The notes beneath the pieces are model-generated. The model searched no databases. It had not been told where the DNA came from and was given only the letters and a program-made list of their open reading frames with translations. A stretch of 13,534 bases of DNA from Rhodanobacter sp. (GTDB lineage Bacteria > Pseudomonadota > Gammaproteobacteria > Xanthomonadales > Rhodanobacteraceae), in contig JAPHUU010000376.1 of the NCBI GenBank assembly GCA_026193555.1, positions 1 to 13,534 of the forward strand. Reading direction: 5' to 3'. The translations under genes and the position numbers were made by a program. Below are positions 5,408 through 13,414 of the stretch, one piece after another (positions within the stretch are counted from its first letter, which is position 1; each line of letters opens with the position of its first letter).

Positions 5408-6742
5408 ATGCAAAAAACGCCCATCGCCACCGCGCTGACCTGCGCGTTGTTGCTCGCCGCATCGCCCGCAGTCGCACAGGACGAATCAAGTGCCACAGGT
5501 GCACCCTCGTCACAGGATGTCGCGGACGTCAAAACGTTGTTGGCACAGCTGCAGGCACTCAAAGGCAGTTATGCCCAGGAGGTTCGCCGCCTGCGCGAAC
5601 TCGATGCACAGGTACAGGCCTTGCAGTCGCGACTTGCGGGCAAGACTCCCGCCGCAGCTCTACCCGCGTCCCGCTCGGCTTCGACTTCATCCGGCAATAC
5701 CGTCGCCAGCGCGCCTGCCGCAAACCCGAATACTCAGGCGGGTACGGTGGAAGAGGCACGCAAGGCTCAAGTGGAAGGGCCCAGACGCAGCATCCAGGAT
5801 GCATTGCTGCAGGAACACGCGGTATTCAACCGCAGGCTGACGCTTGAGAATGGCCTTACTTACACTCATTACGAACGCAATCAGCTGACGCTCAATGGCT
5901 TCCTTGCGCTGGACTCGATCTTTCTAGGCAACATCTCGATCGAGAAGGTCGCATCCGACACGCTTACGTACGACTTTGCGGCACGCTACGGCATAAGTCC
6001 GCGGCTCACGCTGAACCTCGACATACCCTATATCGGTCGCCAGACGTCCTACCAGAAAGGTGGTGCGGGCGGCTCGGCGGCGGCCGTGGCCGAAGAGCGG
6101 TCGCGCGGCACGGACATCGGCGACATGACGCTCAGCGCGAATTTCCGGTTGTTCCCCGAAACGATGACCCGGCCGGATACAGTGCTCACCGTTGGCGTGA
6201 CCGCGCCCACCGGTCGCGCACCCTACGGGATCTCCTGGAAAGTACTGGAACGCAACGCGGACAACTACATACAGTTTGCCGTGCCGGAGAAGCAACCGAC
6301 CGGCAACGGCGTGTGGCGGGCGAATGTCGGCTTGTCGGTGGTCAAGACCATGGATCCGGCGATCGTATTCGCCAATGCAGGCTTCATGCACTCGTTTCCG
6401 CGCGGCTTCGCCGATATCGACACCGACCCGAAGACCCGCTCGCCTGGAGATGTGAAGCTGGGCGACATTCGCTACTTTGGCGCCGGCGTCGCTTTCGCGT
6501 TCAACGAACGCACCAGCCTGAGCCTTTCGTTCAGCGACAAGCTCAGCTCAAAAGCGTCGTTGCGCTATCAAGGCGCCCCGTGGACCAAGGTGATTGGCAG
6601 CGACGGGAACGCGGCCTCATACAATCTGGGTGTGACCTATGCACTCAGTCCAAAAACCACGTTGGTAACCCTTCTCGGCATCGGACTCACACCAGACGCA
6701 CCCGACTACACGCTCACCTTCAAGGTACCCTACATGTTCTGA
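5408..6742 (+). CDS. fapF: FapF-like outer-membrane amyloid export channel
   Basis: A 444-residue outer-membrane protein thought to export the amyloid subunits. Order: signal peptide 1-24 (AVAQ); a heptad-like coiled coil about 37-77 with regular Leu; a disordered Ala/Pro/Ser linker about 78-115; an amphipathic helix (about 125-140, SIQDALLQEHAVF), possibly the pore plug; then alternating hydrophobic strands from about 143 to the end, closing on Phe444, the usual C-terminal signature for barrel insertion. This matches Pseudomonas FapF (about 430 residues), a trimer of 12-strand barrels with an N-terminal coiled coil and plug. A generic transporter of the Phenol_MetA_deg barrel family is the alternative, but length, coiled coil and neighbours agree with FapF. 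AGGGGA lies 6 nt before the ATG; a 47-nt gap separates it from the previous gene. It converges on the regulator gene, 23 nt away, with no obvious terminator. Confidence 0.83.
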   Translation: MQKTPIATALTCALLLAASPAVAQDESSATGAPSSQDVADVKTLLAQLQALKGSYAQEVRRLRELDAQVQALQSRLAGKTPAAALPASRSASTSSGNTVASAPAANPNTQAGTVEEARKAQVEGPRRSIQDALLQEHAVFNRRLTLENGLTYTHYERNQLTLNGFLALDSIFLGNISIEKVASDTLTYDFAARYGISPRLTLNLDIPYIGRQTSYQKGGAGGSAAAVAEERSRGTDIGDMTLSANFRLFPETMTRPDTVLTVGVTAPTGRAPYGISWKVLERNADNYIQFAVPEKQPTGNGVWRANVGLSVVKTMDPAIVFANAGFMHSFPRGFADIDTDPKTRSPGDVKLGDIRYFGAGVAFAFNERTSLSLSFSDKLSSKASLRYQGAPWTKVIGSDGNAASYNLGVTYALSPKTTLVTLLGIGLTPDAPDYTLTFKVPYMF

Positions 6743-6765
6743 CGGCAAGCGCGACTTCGCCGCGA

Positions 6766-8103
6766 TCAGCGCAGCTGGTCGAGCACCAGCTGATGCTTCT
6801 TGCAGAGCCGATACACCGTGACCCTGGAGATGCGCAGCCTCCGCGCGCACTCGCTGACGTTGAAGCTGCTTTCGCGCAGACAGGTGATAATCGCATCGCG
6901 TTCTGCCGTTGTACGCGCATCATCGAGACCCGCAGGCACGGGGGCGCCATGCGCCACTGGCTCCAGCTCGAGATCTCTCTCGGTGATCAAGGTACCCTCC
7001 GCCACAACTGCAGCCCGCTGAACCCGGTTGACCAGCTCTCGCACGTTTCCAGGCCAGCCAAACTGGCACATGGCCTGACTGGCCGCCGGGCTGAAGGTGC
7101 GCGCGCGCGTACTGTGCAGCTCGCGAAAAGCATCAAGAAAATGTTGAGCCAACGCACCGATATCGCATACGCGCTCACGCAACGGCGGCATCAGCAGCCG
7201 AAGCACATTCAGCCGATAGTAAAGATCCTCGCGAAACCGTCCCGCGGCAACTGCCCGCTCCAGGTCGATGTTGGTAGCCGCCACCACCCGCGCATCGATC
7301 TGCATCGAGTGACTGTTGCCGACCCGCTCGATGGTGCCTTCCTGCAGGAAACGCAACAGGCTGGTCTGTGCATCCAGCGGCAGGTCACCAACCTCATCCA
7401 GGAACACGGTACCGCCAGCCGCACTTTCGATATGGCCGATCCGCTGCGCCGAAGCGCCTGTGAAGGCACCCCGTTCATGGCCGAACAGCTCCGCCTGCAC
7501 CAGATTCGGAGCGAGCGCCCCGCAGTTGATGGCGATGAACGGACTCTTGCGACGCATCGACAAGTGATGCAAGGCGCGGGCGGCCCTTTCCTTGCCCGTA
7601 CCGGTCTCGCCGGTGATCAATACCGGTAGCTCGACAGGTGCGTATTTGCGAAGGGTCGCTACGACAGCGCGCATGGCCGGGCTCTGCGCGCTGATGATGC
7701 CGAGGTTGTCAGCCTCCTCCGATGGCGGTCGGCCACCACCGACCATCGTCAGCTTGTCGATCAGGCGTTTCATGTCGACCGGAGCCGTGAAGAAGTCACA
7801 ACTGCGTTGCATGATGCGCTTGACCAGCGGCTGCTGTGCCGGCGTTTCCGGCGAAACCAGTGCGATCCATGGCACGCCCGGATACTCGGCCACCATACGC
7901 TCGAGCATCTGCAGCGAAGCATCATCGCATTGGCGCAGATCGGCCAGCGCGATCACTGTATTGTCGCTGCGCACGCCGACCCCACCACGGGCACCAGCGT
8001 CGCTCACCCGAACAACCCATCCCGCTTGAGCAAGACTGTATTGCTCGCCGCTGGTGGGCTGGCCGAACCAGACGACGCAGCGTAGTTCTGCAGTCTTTTG
8101 CAT
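6766..8103 (-). CDS. VpsR-type sigma-54-dependent transcriptional activator
   Basis: A 445-residue enhancer-binding protein, probably the operon activator. Residues 1-120 form a receiver-like domain of the VpsR type, recognisable by CDFFTAPVD (102-110) and lacking a clear phospho-acceptor pocket. The AAA+ domain (about 135-365) has Walker A GETGTGKE (165-172), the sigma-54-contacting loop GAFTGA (212-217), Walker B TVFLDE (232-237), and WPGNVREL (350-357). A Fis-type helix-turn-helix occupies 414-436 (NVSECARRLRISRVTVYRL). Vibrio VpsR binds c-di-GMP, lacks GAFTGA and works with sigma-70; here the loop is intact, so sigma-54 use is expected. The start at 8103 is chosen for GGGAGG 5 nt upstream; a longer frame from 8256 lacks a domain match in its extra 51 residues. 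It is convergent with the fap-like operon. Confidence 0.88.
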   Translation of the reverse strand: MQKTAELRCVVWFGQPTSGEQYSLAQAGWVVRVSDAGARGGVGVRSDNTVIALADLRQCDDASLQMLERMVAEYPGVPWIALVSPETPAQQPLVKRIMQRSCDFFTAPVDMKRLIDKLTMVGGGRPPSEEADNLGIISAQSPAMRAVVATLRKYAPVELPVLITGETGTGKERAARALHHLSMRRKSPFIAINCGALAPNLVQAELFGHERGAFTGASAQRIGHIESAAGGTVFLDEVGDLPLDAQTSLLRFLQEGTIERVGNSHSMQIDARVVAATNIDLERAVAAGRFREDLYYRLNVLRLLMPPLRERVCDIGALAQHFLDAFRELHSTRARTFSPAASQAMCQFGWPGNVRELVNRVQRAAVVAEGTLITERDLELEPVAHGAPVPAGLDDARTTAERDAIITCLRESSFNVSECARRLRISRVTVYRLCKKHQLVLDQLR

Positions 8104-8305
8104 CGGCACCTCCCTGCACGCTCGCAGACCCTGCCCCTGAGTCGGCAGGCTCTCCAATACGATTGCCCCTGCGATCTTCGCTGAAGGTGGCGTGCATTCA
8201 GCGTGAACAAGATGTTCGACCCCGACCCGGGGGCTCCACTGTCCAACGAACGTCATTGCGCGGATAGCCCCTCGTCACTCCATGGCAACCGATGCGCACG
8301 CCCAT
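8104..8305. other. Intergenic region upstream of the regulator gene
   Basis: About 200 nt between the regulator start and the stop of the next minus-strand gene. It holds the strong ribosome site of the regulator (8109-8114, GGGAGG on the minus strand). I see no convincing sigma-70 or sigma-54 promoter and no long hairpin, so the source of regulator transcription is unresolved. Confidence 0.5.
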
Positions 8306-9124
8306 TCAGTCGAGAAAAAGGTCCGGCAACAGGGGGGCTTCGACCTGCATCGCATATCGGTCGAAATCGGTCACCCCAACCTCGCGCAATACGTCCTCGT
8401 CAATGGCGAAGTGGCCGCTGTACTCCCTTGCGCAGCGGGTCAGAATGGCATGCGCGGCGTCGGCGACGATTTCAGGCCTGCGACAATGCTCCGGCTTCAC
8501 GCCATCGATCATGGCGATCGCCGCTGTGGCGATAACGGTTCGCGGCCATAGCGCGTTCACCGCTATGCCCAGAGCGGCGAATTCCGCGCTCATGCCCAGC
8601 ACGCACAGGCTCATGCCGTACTTGGCAATGGTGTAGGCGGTATGCGGCGCAAACCACTTGGGGTCGAGATTCAGTGGCGGGGACAGCATCAGCACATGCG
8701 GATTGTCCGCCTGCTTCAGATAGGGCAGGCAGCTCTGGGTCACCATAAAGGTACCGCGGGCATTGACCTGATGCATCAGGTCGTAGCGTTTCATTGGCGT
8801 TTCGGCGGTACCCGCCAGCCAGATCGCGCTGGCATTGTTGACCACGATATCGATGCCACCGAAGCGCTCGGCCGCTTGCGCGGCTGCGGCGCGTACCTGG
8901 GTCTCCTCGCGAATATCGACCTGCAGTGCCAGAGCCTGACCACCAGCGGCCTCGACCGCGGCAGCCGCGGTATGAATCGTGCCCGGCAACTTGGGATTGG
9001 GTACTCCGCTCTTGGCCGCGATCACGATATTCGCGCCGTCACGGGCTGCCCGCAGCGCAATCGCCAGGCCGATGCCGCGTGAGGCGCCGGTGATGAACAA
9101 GGTCTTGCCGGCAAGATCGCCCAT
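8306..9124 (-). CDS. HSDL2-like short-chain dehydrogenase/reductase
   Basis: A 272-residue NAD(P)-dependent oxidoreductase. Rossmann motif TGASRGIG (12-19), NNAS (96-99), and the catalytic set Ser148, Tyr164, Lys168 (YTIAK) are all present. Blocks such as ARDGANIVIAAK (27-38), SPPLNL (148-153) and the ending PDLFLD match the catalytic domain of hydroxysteroid dehydrogenase-like protein 2, a peroxisomal or mitochondrial lipid-related SDR in animals. The C-terminal SCP2 sterol-carrier domain of the animal protein is absent, as is normal for the bacterial form. The substrate is unknown, probably a lipid or acyl compound. ATG at 9124 is preferred because GGAG lies 9 nt upstream and it starts at the conserved fold; a GTG at 9169 would add 15 residues. 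It follows the Lon-domain gene by 45 nt on the same strand, perhaps co-transcribed. Confidence 0.9.
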   Translation of the reverse strand: MGDLAGKTLFITGASRGIGLAIALRAARDGANIVIAAKSGVPNPKLPGTIHTAAAAVEAAGGQALALQVDIREETQVRAAAAQAAERFGGIDIVVNNASAIWLAGTAETPMKRYDLMHQVNARGTFMVTQSCLPYLKQADNPHVLMLSPPLNLDPKWFAPHTAYTIAKYGMSLCVLGMSAEFAALGIAVNALWPRTVIATAAIAMIDGVKPEHCRRPEIVADAAHAILTRCAREYSGHFAIDEDVLREVGVTDFDRYAMQVEAPLLPDLFLD

Positions 9125-9169
9125 GCGCCTTGACTCCGTTGAGAAATATCGGCCCAGAACCCTGACCAC

Positions 9170-9772
9170 TCATGGCTTCTGGAAGCGAGGAAGAATATCG
9201 CGCAAATCCGACAGTCGTTGCAGCGGATCGGTCAGCTCAAGCATGTGCTGCTGCTCGACCACCTCCAGTGGCAACAGCTCGGCCAGCCGGAAACCCAGCC
9301 AGCTGGCGTCGTCATAGGCGCTGCGCGGTGCATGCCGCCAGTGCGGGGCCATGGTCTCGATCAATCGTTCGAGAATGCTTTGCAGGAGGGCAAACTCGAC
9401 CGGTACCGTCTGCTCCAGCTCAGTCGGCCAGACCGCAACCTCCCCGCGCATCAAGCCATCCGAACGCACCCGGCTACGCTCGACACGGAAGCGCGAGCCG
9501 CCCGTGGCAACGATGCCCAACAGGCCATCCTCATCGCTGTGAAAGTCGCTGATCGAGGCGATCGTGCCGATGGCGGCGGGCGGTGTGGGCATATCCTGCT
9601 GTTCCTGCGGCAAGGTCATGCACACGCCGAAACCGGTGCCGTGACGGGCACACTCGCGAACCAGATCGAGATGGCGTGGTTCGACAATGCGCAGCTGCAG
9701 CTGACCACCCGGAAACAGCACGGTGGCGAGCGGAAACAGCGGCATCTCGATCAATGGAGACTGCGGGGCCAT
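9170..9772 (-). CDS. Lon-protease substrate-binding-domain (LON/LAN) protein
   Basis: A 200-residue stand-alone protein of the Lon N-terminal domain family. The opening MPLFPLATVLFPGGQLQLRI (residues 10-29) and the following RHLDLVREC are the family signature; later segments IGTIASI and GLLGIVATGGSRF correspond to the beta-sheet core. It has no ATPase or Ser-Lys protease domain, so it is not Lon itself. The role of these short proteins is poorly defined, perhaps peptide or protein binding. No good ribosome site precedes the ATG at 9772; the ATG at 9745 is an alternative start. It is 57 nt downstream of mpl on the same strand, so it may be in the same transcript. Confidence 0.88.
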   Translation of the reverse strand: MAPQSPLIEMPLFPLATVLFPGGQLQLRIVEPRHLDLVRECARHGTGFGVCMTLPQEQQDMPTPPAAIGTIASISDFHSDEDGLLGIVATGGSRFRVERSRVRSDGLMRGEVAVWPTELEQTVPVEFALLQSILERLIETMAPHWRHAPRSAYDDASWLGFRLAELLPLEVVEQQHMLELTDPLQRLSDLRDILPRFQKP

Positions 9773-9829
9773 GCGTCAAGTGTAGCCACAGCAACCGCGC
9801 CGGTCAGCCACAACCAGCCAACGGCACGA

Positions 9830-11188
9830 TCAGTGGCCGCGCAATCGCTCGACGAAGCGCCGCGGCGCCGCCTCGAAGCCACCGTTCGACATGAAAACCA
9901 CCTGGTCGCCGGGCTGTGCCTGCCGGCATAGTGTGTCGATCAAGGCCTCGACGCTGGGCACCGTGCGGCCGCGACCGCCCAGCGCACCGGTGACCCGCGA
10001 GGCATCCCACGGCAGTTCGGGACGCTGCAGGAACACCACCGCATCGGCGTCGATCATCGATGGTGCCAGCGCGTCGGCGTGCGCACCTTGTCGCATCGAA
10101 TTGGAGCGCGGCTCCAGCGCCACCAGGATGCGGGCCTTGCCCACACTGGCGCGCAATCCAGCCAGGGTGGTGGCGATCGCGGTGGGATGATGGGCGAAAT
10201 CGTCAAAGACACGCACGCCATTCACCTCGCCCACCAGTTCCATGCGTCGCTTGACGCTCTCGAACGTGCCGAATGCCGCAAGCAGCGCGCGGGGGTCGGC
10301 ACCCGCCGCCGCAGCCGCCGCCAGCGCAGCAAGCGCGTTCATCACACTGTGCCTGCCAAGCAGTGACCAGCGCACCTCGCCGATCAACTCACCGTGCCGA
10401 TGTACGACAAAAGCCGATCCGTCAGAATGGATCAGGGTTGCCTGCCAGTCACCCGAGCCGATGCCGAAGGTCTCCACCGGCGTCCAGCAGCCCATGGCCA
10501 GCACCTGCGCCAGATACGGATCGTCGGCATTGACGATCAACCGGCCATTGCCGGGCACAGTGCGCACGAGATGATGGAACTGGCGCTGGATCGCAGCGAC
10601 GTCCGGGAAGATGTCCGCATGGTCGTATTCGAGATTGTTGAGGATCGCGATGCGCGGACGGTAATGCACGAACTTCGAGCGCTTGTCGAAGAACGCGGTG
10701 TCGTATTCGTCCGCTTCGATCACGAAATGCCGTCCCGCACCCAGTCGGGCAGACATGCCGAAGTTGCCAGGCACGCCGCCGATCAGGAACCCAGGCGCCA
10801 GACCCGCGCTCTCGAGCAGGTGGGCGAGCAGGCTGGTCGTGGTGGTCTTGCCGTGCGTGCCGGCCACGGCCAGCACCTCGCGCCCGTCCAGCACCGTTTC
10901 GCCCAGCCACTGGGGCCCGGAGACATAGCGCAGTTGCGCATCCAGCATGTATTCAACCGAAGGATTGCCGCGCACCATCGCATTTCCGACCACCACCCGA
11001 TCGGGCGAAGGCTGCAGATGCTCGACGGCATAGCCCTGCATCAGCTCGATGCCGAGCGCCTGCAGCTGGGTACTCATTGGCGGGTAGACGTTGGCGTCGG
11101 AACCCTCCACGTCCAGACCGAGTTCGCGCGCCAGCGCAGCAACCCCGCCCATGAAGGTGCCGCAGATGCCGAGGATGTGCAGACGCAT
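9830..11188 (-). CDS. mpl: UDP-N-acetylmuramate:L-alanyl-gamma-D-glutamyl-meso-diaminopimelate ligase
   Basis: Murein-peptide ligase of the Mur ligase family, 452 residues, cytoplasmic. It joins recycled tripeptide (L-Ala-D-Glu-meso-DAP) to UDP-MurNAc, returning cell-wall material to peptidoglycan synthesis. N-terminal UDP-binding loop HILGICGTFMGG (4-15); ATP loop AGTHGKTTTT (109-118); EADEYDTAFFDKRSKF (158-173), which separates Mpl from MurC; LNNLEYDHADIF (183-194); and a DDFAHHPTAI block near residue 330. Length fits the family (about 450). It lies 70 nt downstream of adk on the same strand. The ribosome site is weak, so coupling with adk is possible. Confidence 0.96.
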   Translation of the reverse strand: MRLHILGICGTFMGGVAALARELGLDVEGSDANVYPPMSTQLQALGIELMQGYAVEHLQPSPDRVVVGNAMVRGNPSVEYMLDAQLRYVSGPQWLGETVLDGREVLAVAGTHGKTTTTSLLAHLLESAGLAPGFLIGGVPGNFGMSARLGAGRHFVIEADEYDTAFFDKRSKFVHYRPRIAILNNLEYDHADIFPDVAAIQRQFHHLVRTVPGNGRLIVNADDPYLAQVLAMGCWTPVETFGIGSGDWQATLIHSDGSAFVVHRHGELIGEVRWSLLGRHSVMNALAALAAAAAAGADPRALLAAFGTFESVKRRMELVGEVNGVRVFDDFAHHPTAIATTLAGLRASVGKARILVALEPRSNSMRQGAHADALAPSMIDADAVVFLQRPELPWDASRVTGALGGRGRTVPSVEALIDTLCRQAQPGDQVVFMSNGGFEAAPRRFVERLRGH

Positions 11189-11258
11189 GGATAACCCGTG
11201 ACGTGGAAGCGTGGCGAGCGAAGCGCCATCGCGTGATCGGACTCGTGTTGTGAACGGG

Positions 11259-11843
11259 TCAGCTGCTGGCGGTCATCGAGTCGCTGCGCAGGGCCGCCTT
11301 GACCCGGGCGGTGACTTCGTCCAGTTCGCCCACCCCGTCAACCACCTGCAGCTTGCCGCGTTTGGCGTAGAACTCCGCCACCGGCGCCGTCTGTTCGGCA
11401 TAGATTCCGAGGCGTTTGCGCACCGTCTCCGGATTGTCGTCGGCGCGCCCCTCCGCCTTGAAGCGGATCTCGCAGCGGCCGACGATGGCTTCGCTGGGTA
11501 CCTTGAGCTTCACCACCGAGTCGAGTGGCTGACCGATCCGGCTCAGCAGGTGATCAAGTGCGTCCGCCTGGGCGAGGTTGCGCGGATATCCGTCGAGGAT
11601 GAACCCGGCCTTGGCGTCGTCCTGCGCAAGCCGGTCTTCCAGCATGCCGAGCAGGATGTCGTCCGAGACCAGCTGCCCGGCGTCCATCACCGCCTTGGCC
11701 TTGAGCCCCATCGGGGTGCCCGCCGCGACCGCCGCGCGCAACATGTCTCCGGTCGAGATGTGCGGCACACCCAGTTGCGTCTTCAGGCGGGCTGCCTGCG
11801 TACCTTTGCCTGAGCCCGGTGCACCAAGTAGGACGAGTCGCAT
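11259..11843 (-). CDS. adk: Adenylate kinase, short form
   Basis: Converts ATP + AMP to 2 ADP; 194 residues, cytoplasmic. P-loop GAPGSGKGT (7-15), AMP-binding ISTGDMLR (29-36), GFILDGYPRN (80-89), and the arginine-rich catalytic segment near residues 124-144. The LID is only about 15 residues, without the 27-residue insertion or zinc cysteines of long forms, as in the Xanthomonas enzyme. The ATG at 11843 is chosen because GGAG precedes it by 4 nt and it begins exactly at the conserved MRLVLLGAPG; the open frame continues upstream to 11966 through sequence with no adk match. Divergent from pfp, with its own sigma-70-like promoter. It may head a transcript with mpl and the Lon-domain gene. Confidence 0.97.
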   Translation of the reverse strand: MRLVLLGAPGSGKGTQAARLKTQLGVPHISTGDMLRAAVAAGTPMGLKAKAVMDAGQLVSDDILLGMLEDRLAQDDAKAGFILDGYPRNLAQADALDHLLSRIGQPLDSVVKLKVPSEAIVGRCEIRFKAEGRADDNPETVRKRLGIYAEQTAPVAEFYAKRGKLQVVDGVGELDEVTARVKAALRSDSMTASS

Positions 11844-11900
11844 AATGCTCCACAAGTTTGTCGGAGTGCCGCACACTGCGTCAGTCCGCCAGATCCCCAG

Positions 11901-11915
11901 AATTTGACTCAAATT
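11901..11915. promoter_or_regulatory. 15-bp perfect palindrome, candidate operator of adk
   Basis: AATTTGA and TCAAATT around a single C. It overlaps the proposed adk -10 element by five bases, where a repressor would block adk transcription. AT-rich against GC-rich surroundings. The binding protein is unknown. Confidence 0.4.
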
Positions 11916-11939
11916 AGCCGTTGCACCGGATGCCGTCAA
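11911..11939 (-). promoter_or_regulatory. Sigma-70-like promoter of adk
   Basis: On the minus strand, TTGACG (11939-11934), 17 bases, then TAATTT (11916-11911). The -35 matches the consensus at five of six and the spacing is ideal; the -10 is weaker. The leader to the adk ATG would be about 60 nt. Confidence 0.55.
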
Positions 11940-11959
11940 ACGGCGCGCACCCACCGCCT

Positions 11960-11988
11960 TTGACAAGCCGTTGCCGTGAAAGGATTTA
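11960..11988 (+). promoter_or_regulatory. Possible sigma-70 promoter of pfp
   Basis: A perfect -35 hexamer TTGACA at 11960-11965, then 17 bases and GATTTA at 11983-11988 as a poor -10. It lies about 45 nt before the pfp start. The -35 is convincing, the -10 is not. Confidence 0.4.
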
Positions 11989-12033
11989 CGATGGACGCAC
12001 TGTTGTTTTCATTACCCTGATCCGAGGATGCCC

Positions 12034-13311
12034 ATGAGCCCGAACCGCCCTTTGCCTGCCACTGCCGGCAACCTGCTGTACGCCCAGTCCGGCGGCGTCA
12101 CTGCCGTGATCAATGCCACTGCCGCAGGCGTCATCGAGGCTGCCCGCACCCGCGGCGTGAAAGTGTATGCCGCCCGCAACGGGATCCTCGGCGCGCTGCG
12201 CGAAGACCTGATCGACACTGGCAGGGAGTCGGCATCGGCGATCGCCTCGCTGCGTCACACCCCCGGCGGTGCGTTCGGCTCGTGCCGTTACAAGCTGAAG
12301 TCGCTGGAGGACAACCGCGCCGAATACGAGCGGCTGATCGATGTGTTCCGTGCCCACGACATCCGCTGGTTCCTCTACAACGGCGGCAATGATTCGGCCG
12401 ATACCGCGCTGAAGATCTCGAAGCTGGGCAAGGCGATGGGCTACGACATCCGCTGCATTGGCGTACCCAAGACCGTCGACAACGACCTCGCCGTCACCGA
12501 CTGCTGCCCCGGTTTTGGATCGGTCGCCAAGTACACCGCGATCTCCACTCTGGAGGCCAGCCTCGACGTGGCCTCCATGGCCGAAACCTCGACCAAGGTC
12601 TTCATTCTCGAGGTCATGGGCCGTCACGCGGGCTGGATTGCAGCCGCGGCGGGCCTCGCCGGCGAGGGAGCGGATGCGCCACCTCATATCATCCTGTTCC
12701 CCGAAAACCCGTTCGATGAAACCGCTTTTCTGGCCAGGGTGAAGGCCACCGTCGAGCGCGTTGGCTGGTGCACGGTGGTTACCTCGGAGGGTGTGCGAAA
12801 CGCCGATGGCCGGTTCCTGGCCGAGGCTGGCACGCACGACGCATTTGGACATGCGCAACTGGGCGGGGCCGCTCCGGTGCTGGCTGCGCTGGTGAAAGAG
12901 AAGCTCGGCTACAAATACCACTGGGCCCTGCCCGACTACCTGCAACGCTCGGCCCGCCATGCCGCCTCCGCGGTCGATGCCGAGCAGGCGTTTGCCGTCG
13001 GCAAGGCCGCGGTCGACTATGCCTTGGCGGGCATGAATGCGGTGATGCCGGTGATCGTGCGTACGTCCGATGCGCCGTACCGCTGGAAAATAGAGCCCGC
13101 GCCGCTGACGAAGATCGCCAACCGCGAGAAGAAAATGCCGAAGAGCTTCATCACCCGCGATGGCTTCGGCATCACTGCCGCGGCACGCCGGTACCTGGGG
13201 CCGTTGATCCGCGGCGAGGCGGCCCTGCCTTACGGCAAGGATGGCCTGCCTCGTTATGTCCAGCTCAAGAACACCGCGGTGAAGAAGAAGCTGCCGCCAT
13301 TTTCTCGCTGA
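12034..13311 (+). CDS. pfp: Pyrophosphate-dependent 6-phosphofructokinase
   Basis: Phosphorylates fructose 6-phosphate using pyrophosphate, reversibly, in place of ATP-PFK; 425 residues, cytoplasmic. SGGVTAVIN (19-27) is the phosphate-binding start; GGNDS (117-121) carries the Asp that blocks ATP and marks PPi use; PKTVDND (145-151) has the second PPi-specific Lys and the catalytic Asp; MGRHAGW (195-201) binds the sugar phosphate. Xanthomonas-type bacteria use this enzyme, which fits the proposed host. GAGG at 12024-12027 abuts an ATG at 12028 and is 6 nt before the ATG at 12034, so the latter is preferred; the former would add two residues. Divergent from adk, a second adenylate- and phosphate-linked gene. 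Confidence 0.95.
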   Translation: MSPNRPLPATAGNLLYAQSGGVTAVINATAAGVIEAARTRGVKVYAARNGILGALREDLIDTGRESASAIASLRHTPGGAFGSCRYKLKSLEDNRAEYERLIDVFRAHDIRWFLYNGGNDSADTALKISKLGKAMGYDIRCIGVPKTVDNDLAVTDCCPGFGSVAKYTAISTLEASLDVASMAETSTKVFILEVMGRHAGWIAAAAGLAGEGADAPPHIILFPENPFDETAFLARVKATVERVGWCTVVTSEGVRNADGRFLAEAGTHDAFGHAQLGGAAPVLAALVKEKLGYKYHWALPDYLQRSARHAASAVDAEQAFAVGKAAVDYALAGMNAVMPVIVRTSDAPYRWKIEPAPLTKIANREKKMPKSFITRDGFGITAAARRYLGPLIRGEAALPYGKDGLPRYVQLKNTAVKKKLPPFSR

Positions 13312-13414
13312 GAATGGTGGCCAACCCGTCCCCGGCAAGCACGCACACCACGATCAGGAATCGACCTGCGCGCTGCGCCCCTGCCGTCTGCGGCCGCTGC
13401 CGCGTGGTGGTCAC

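Noticed and set aside
1282..6742. Bacteriocin/microcin export cluster suggested by the C39 peptidase and GG-like motifs
   Set aside because: There is no ABC exporter, no immunity gene, and the motif-bearing proteins have Sec signal peptides; the repeats and barrel fit amyloid export.
6743..6765. Terminator between the convergent barrel and regulator genes
   Set aside because: The 23-nt gap shows no stem with a T-tract; nothing there could be supported.
6313..7629. 438-codon plus-strand frame spanning the barrel gene end and the regulator
   Set aside because: It overlaps two well-supported genes on opposite strands and shows no domain or signal.
11986..13338. 450-codon open frame on the minus strand opposite pfp
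   Set aside because: Antisense shadow of a clear phosphofructokinase in GC-rich DNA; composition is Arg/Gly/Ala-rich and no motif is seen.
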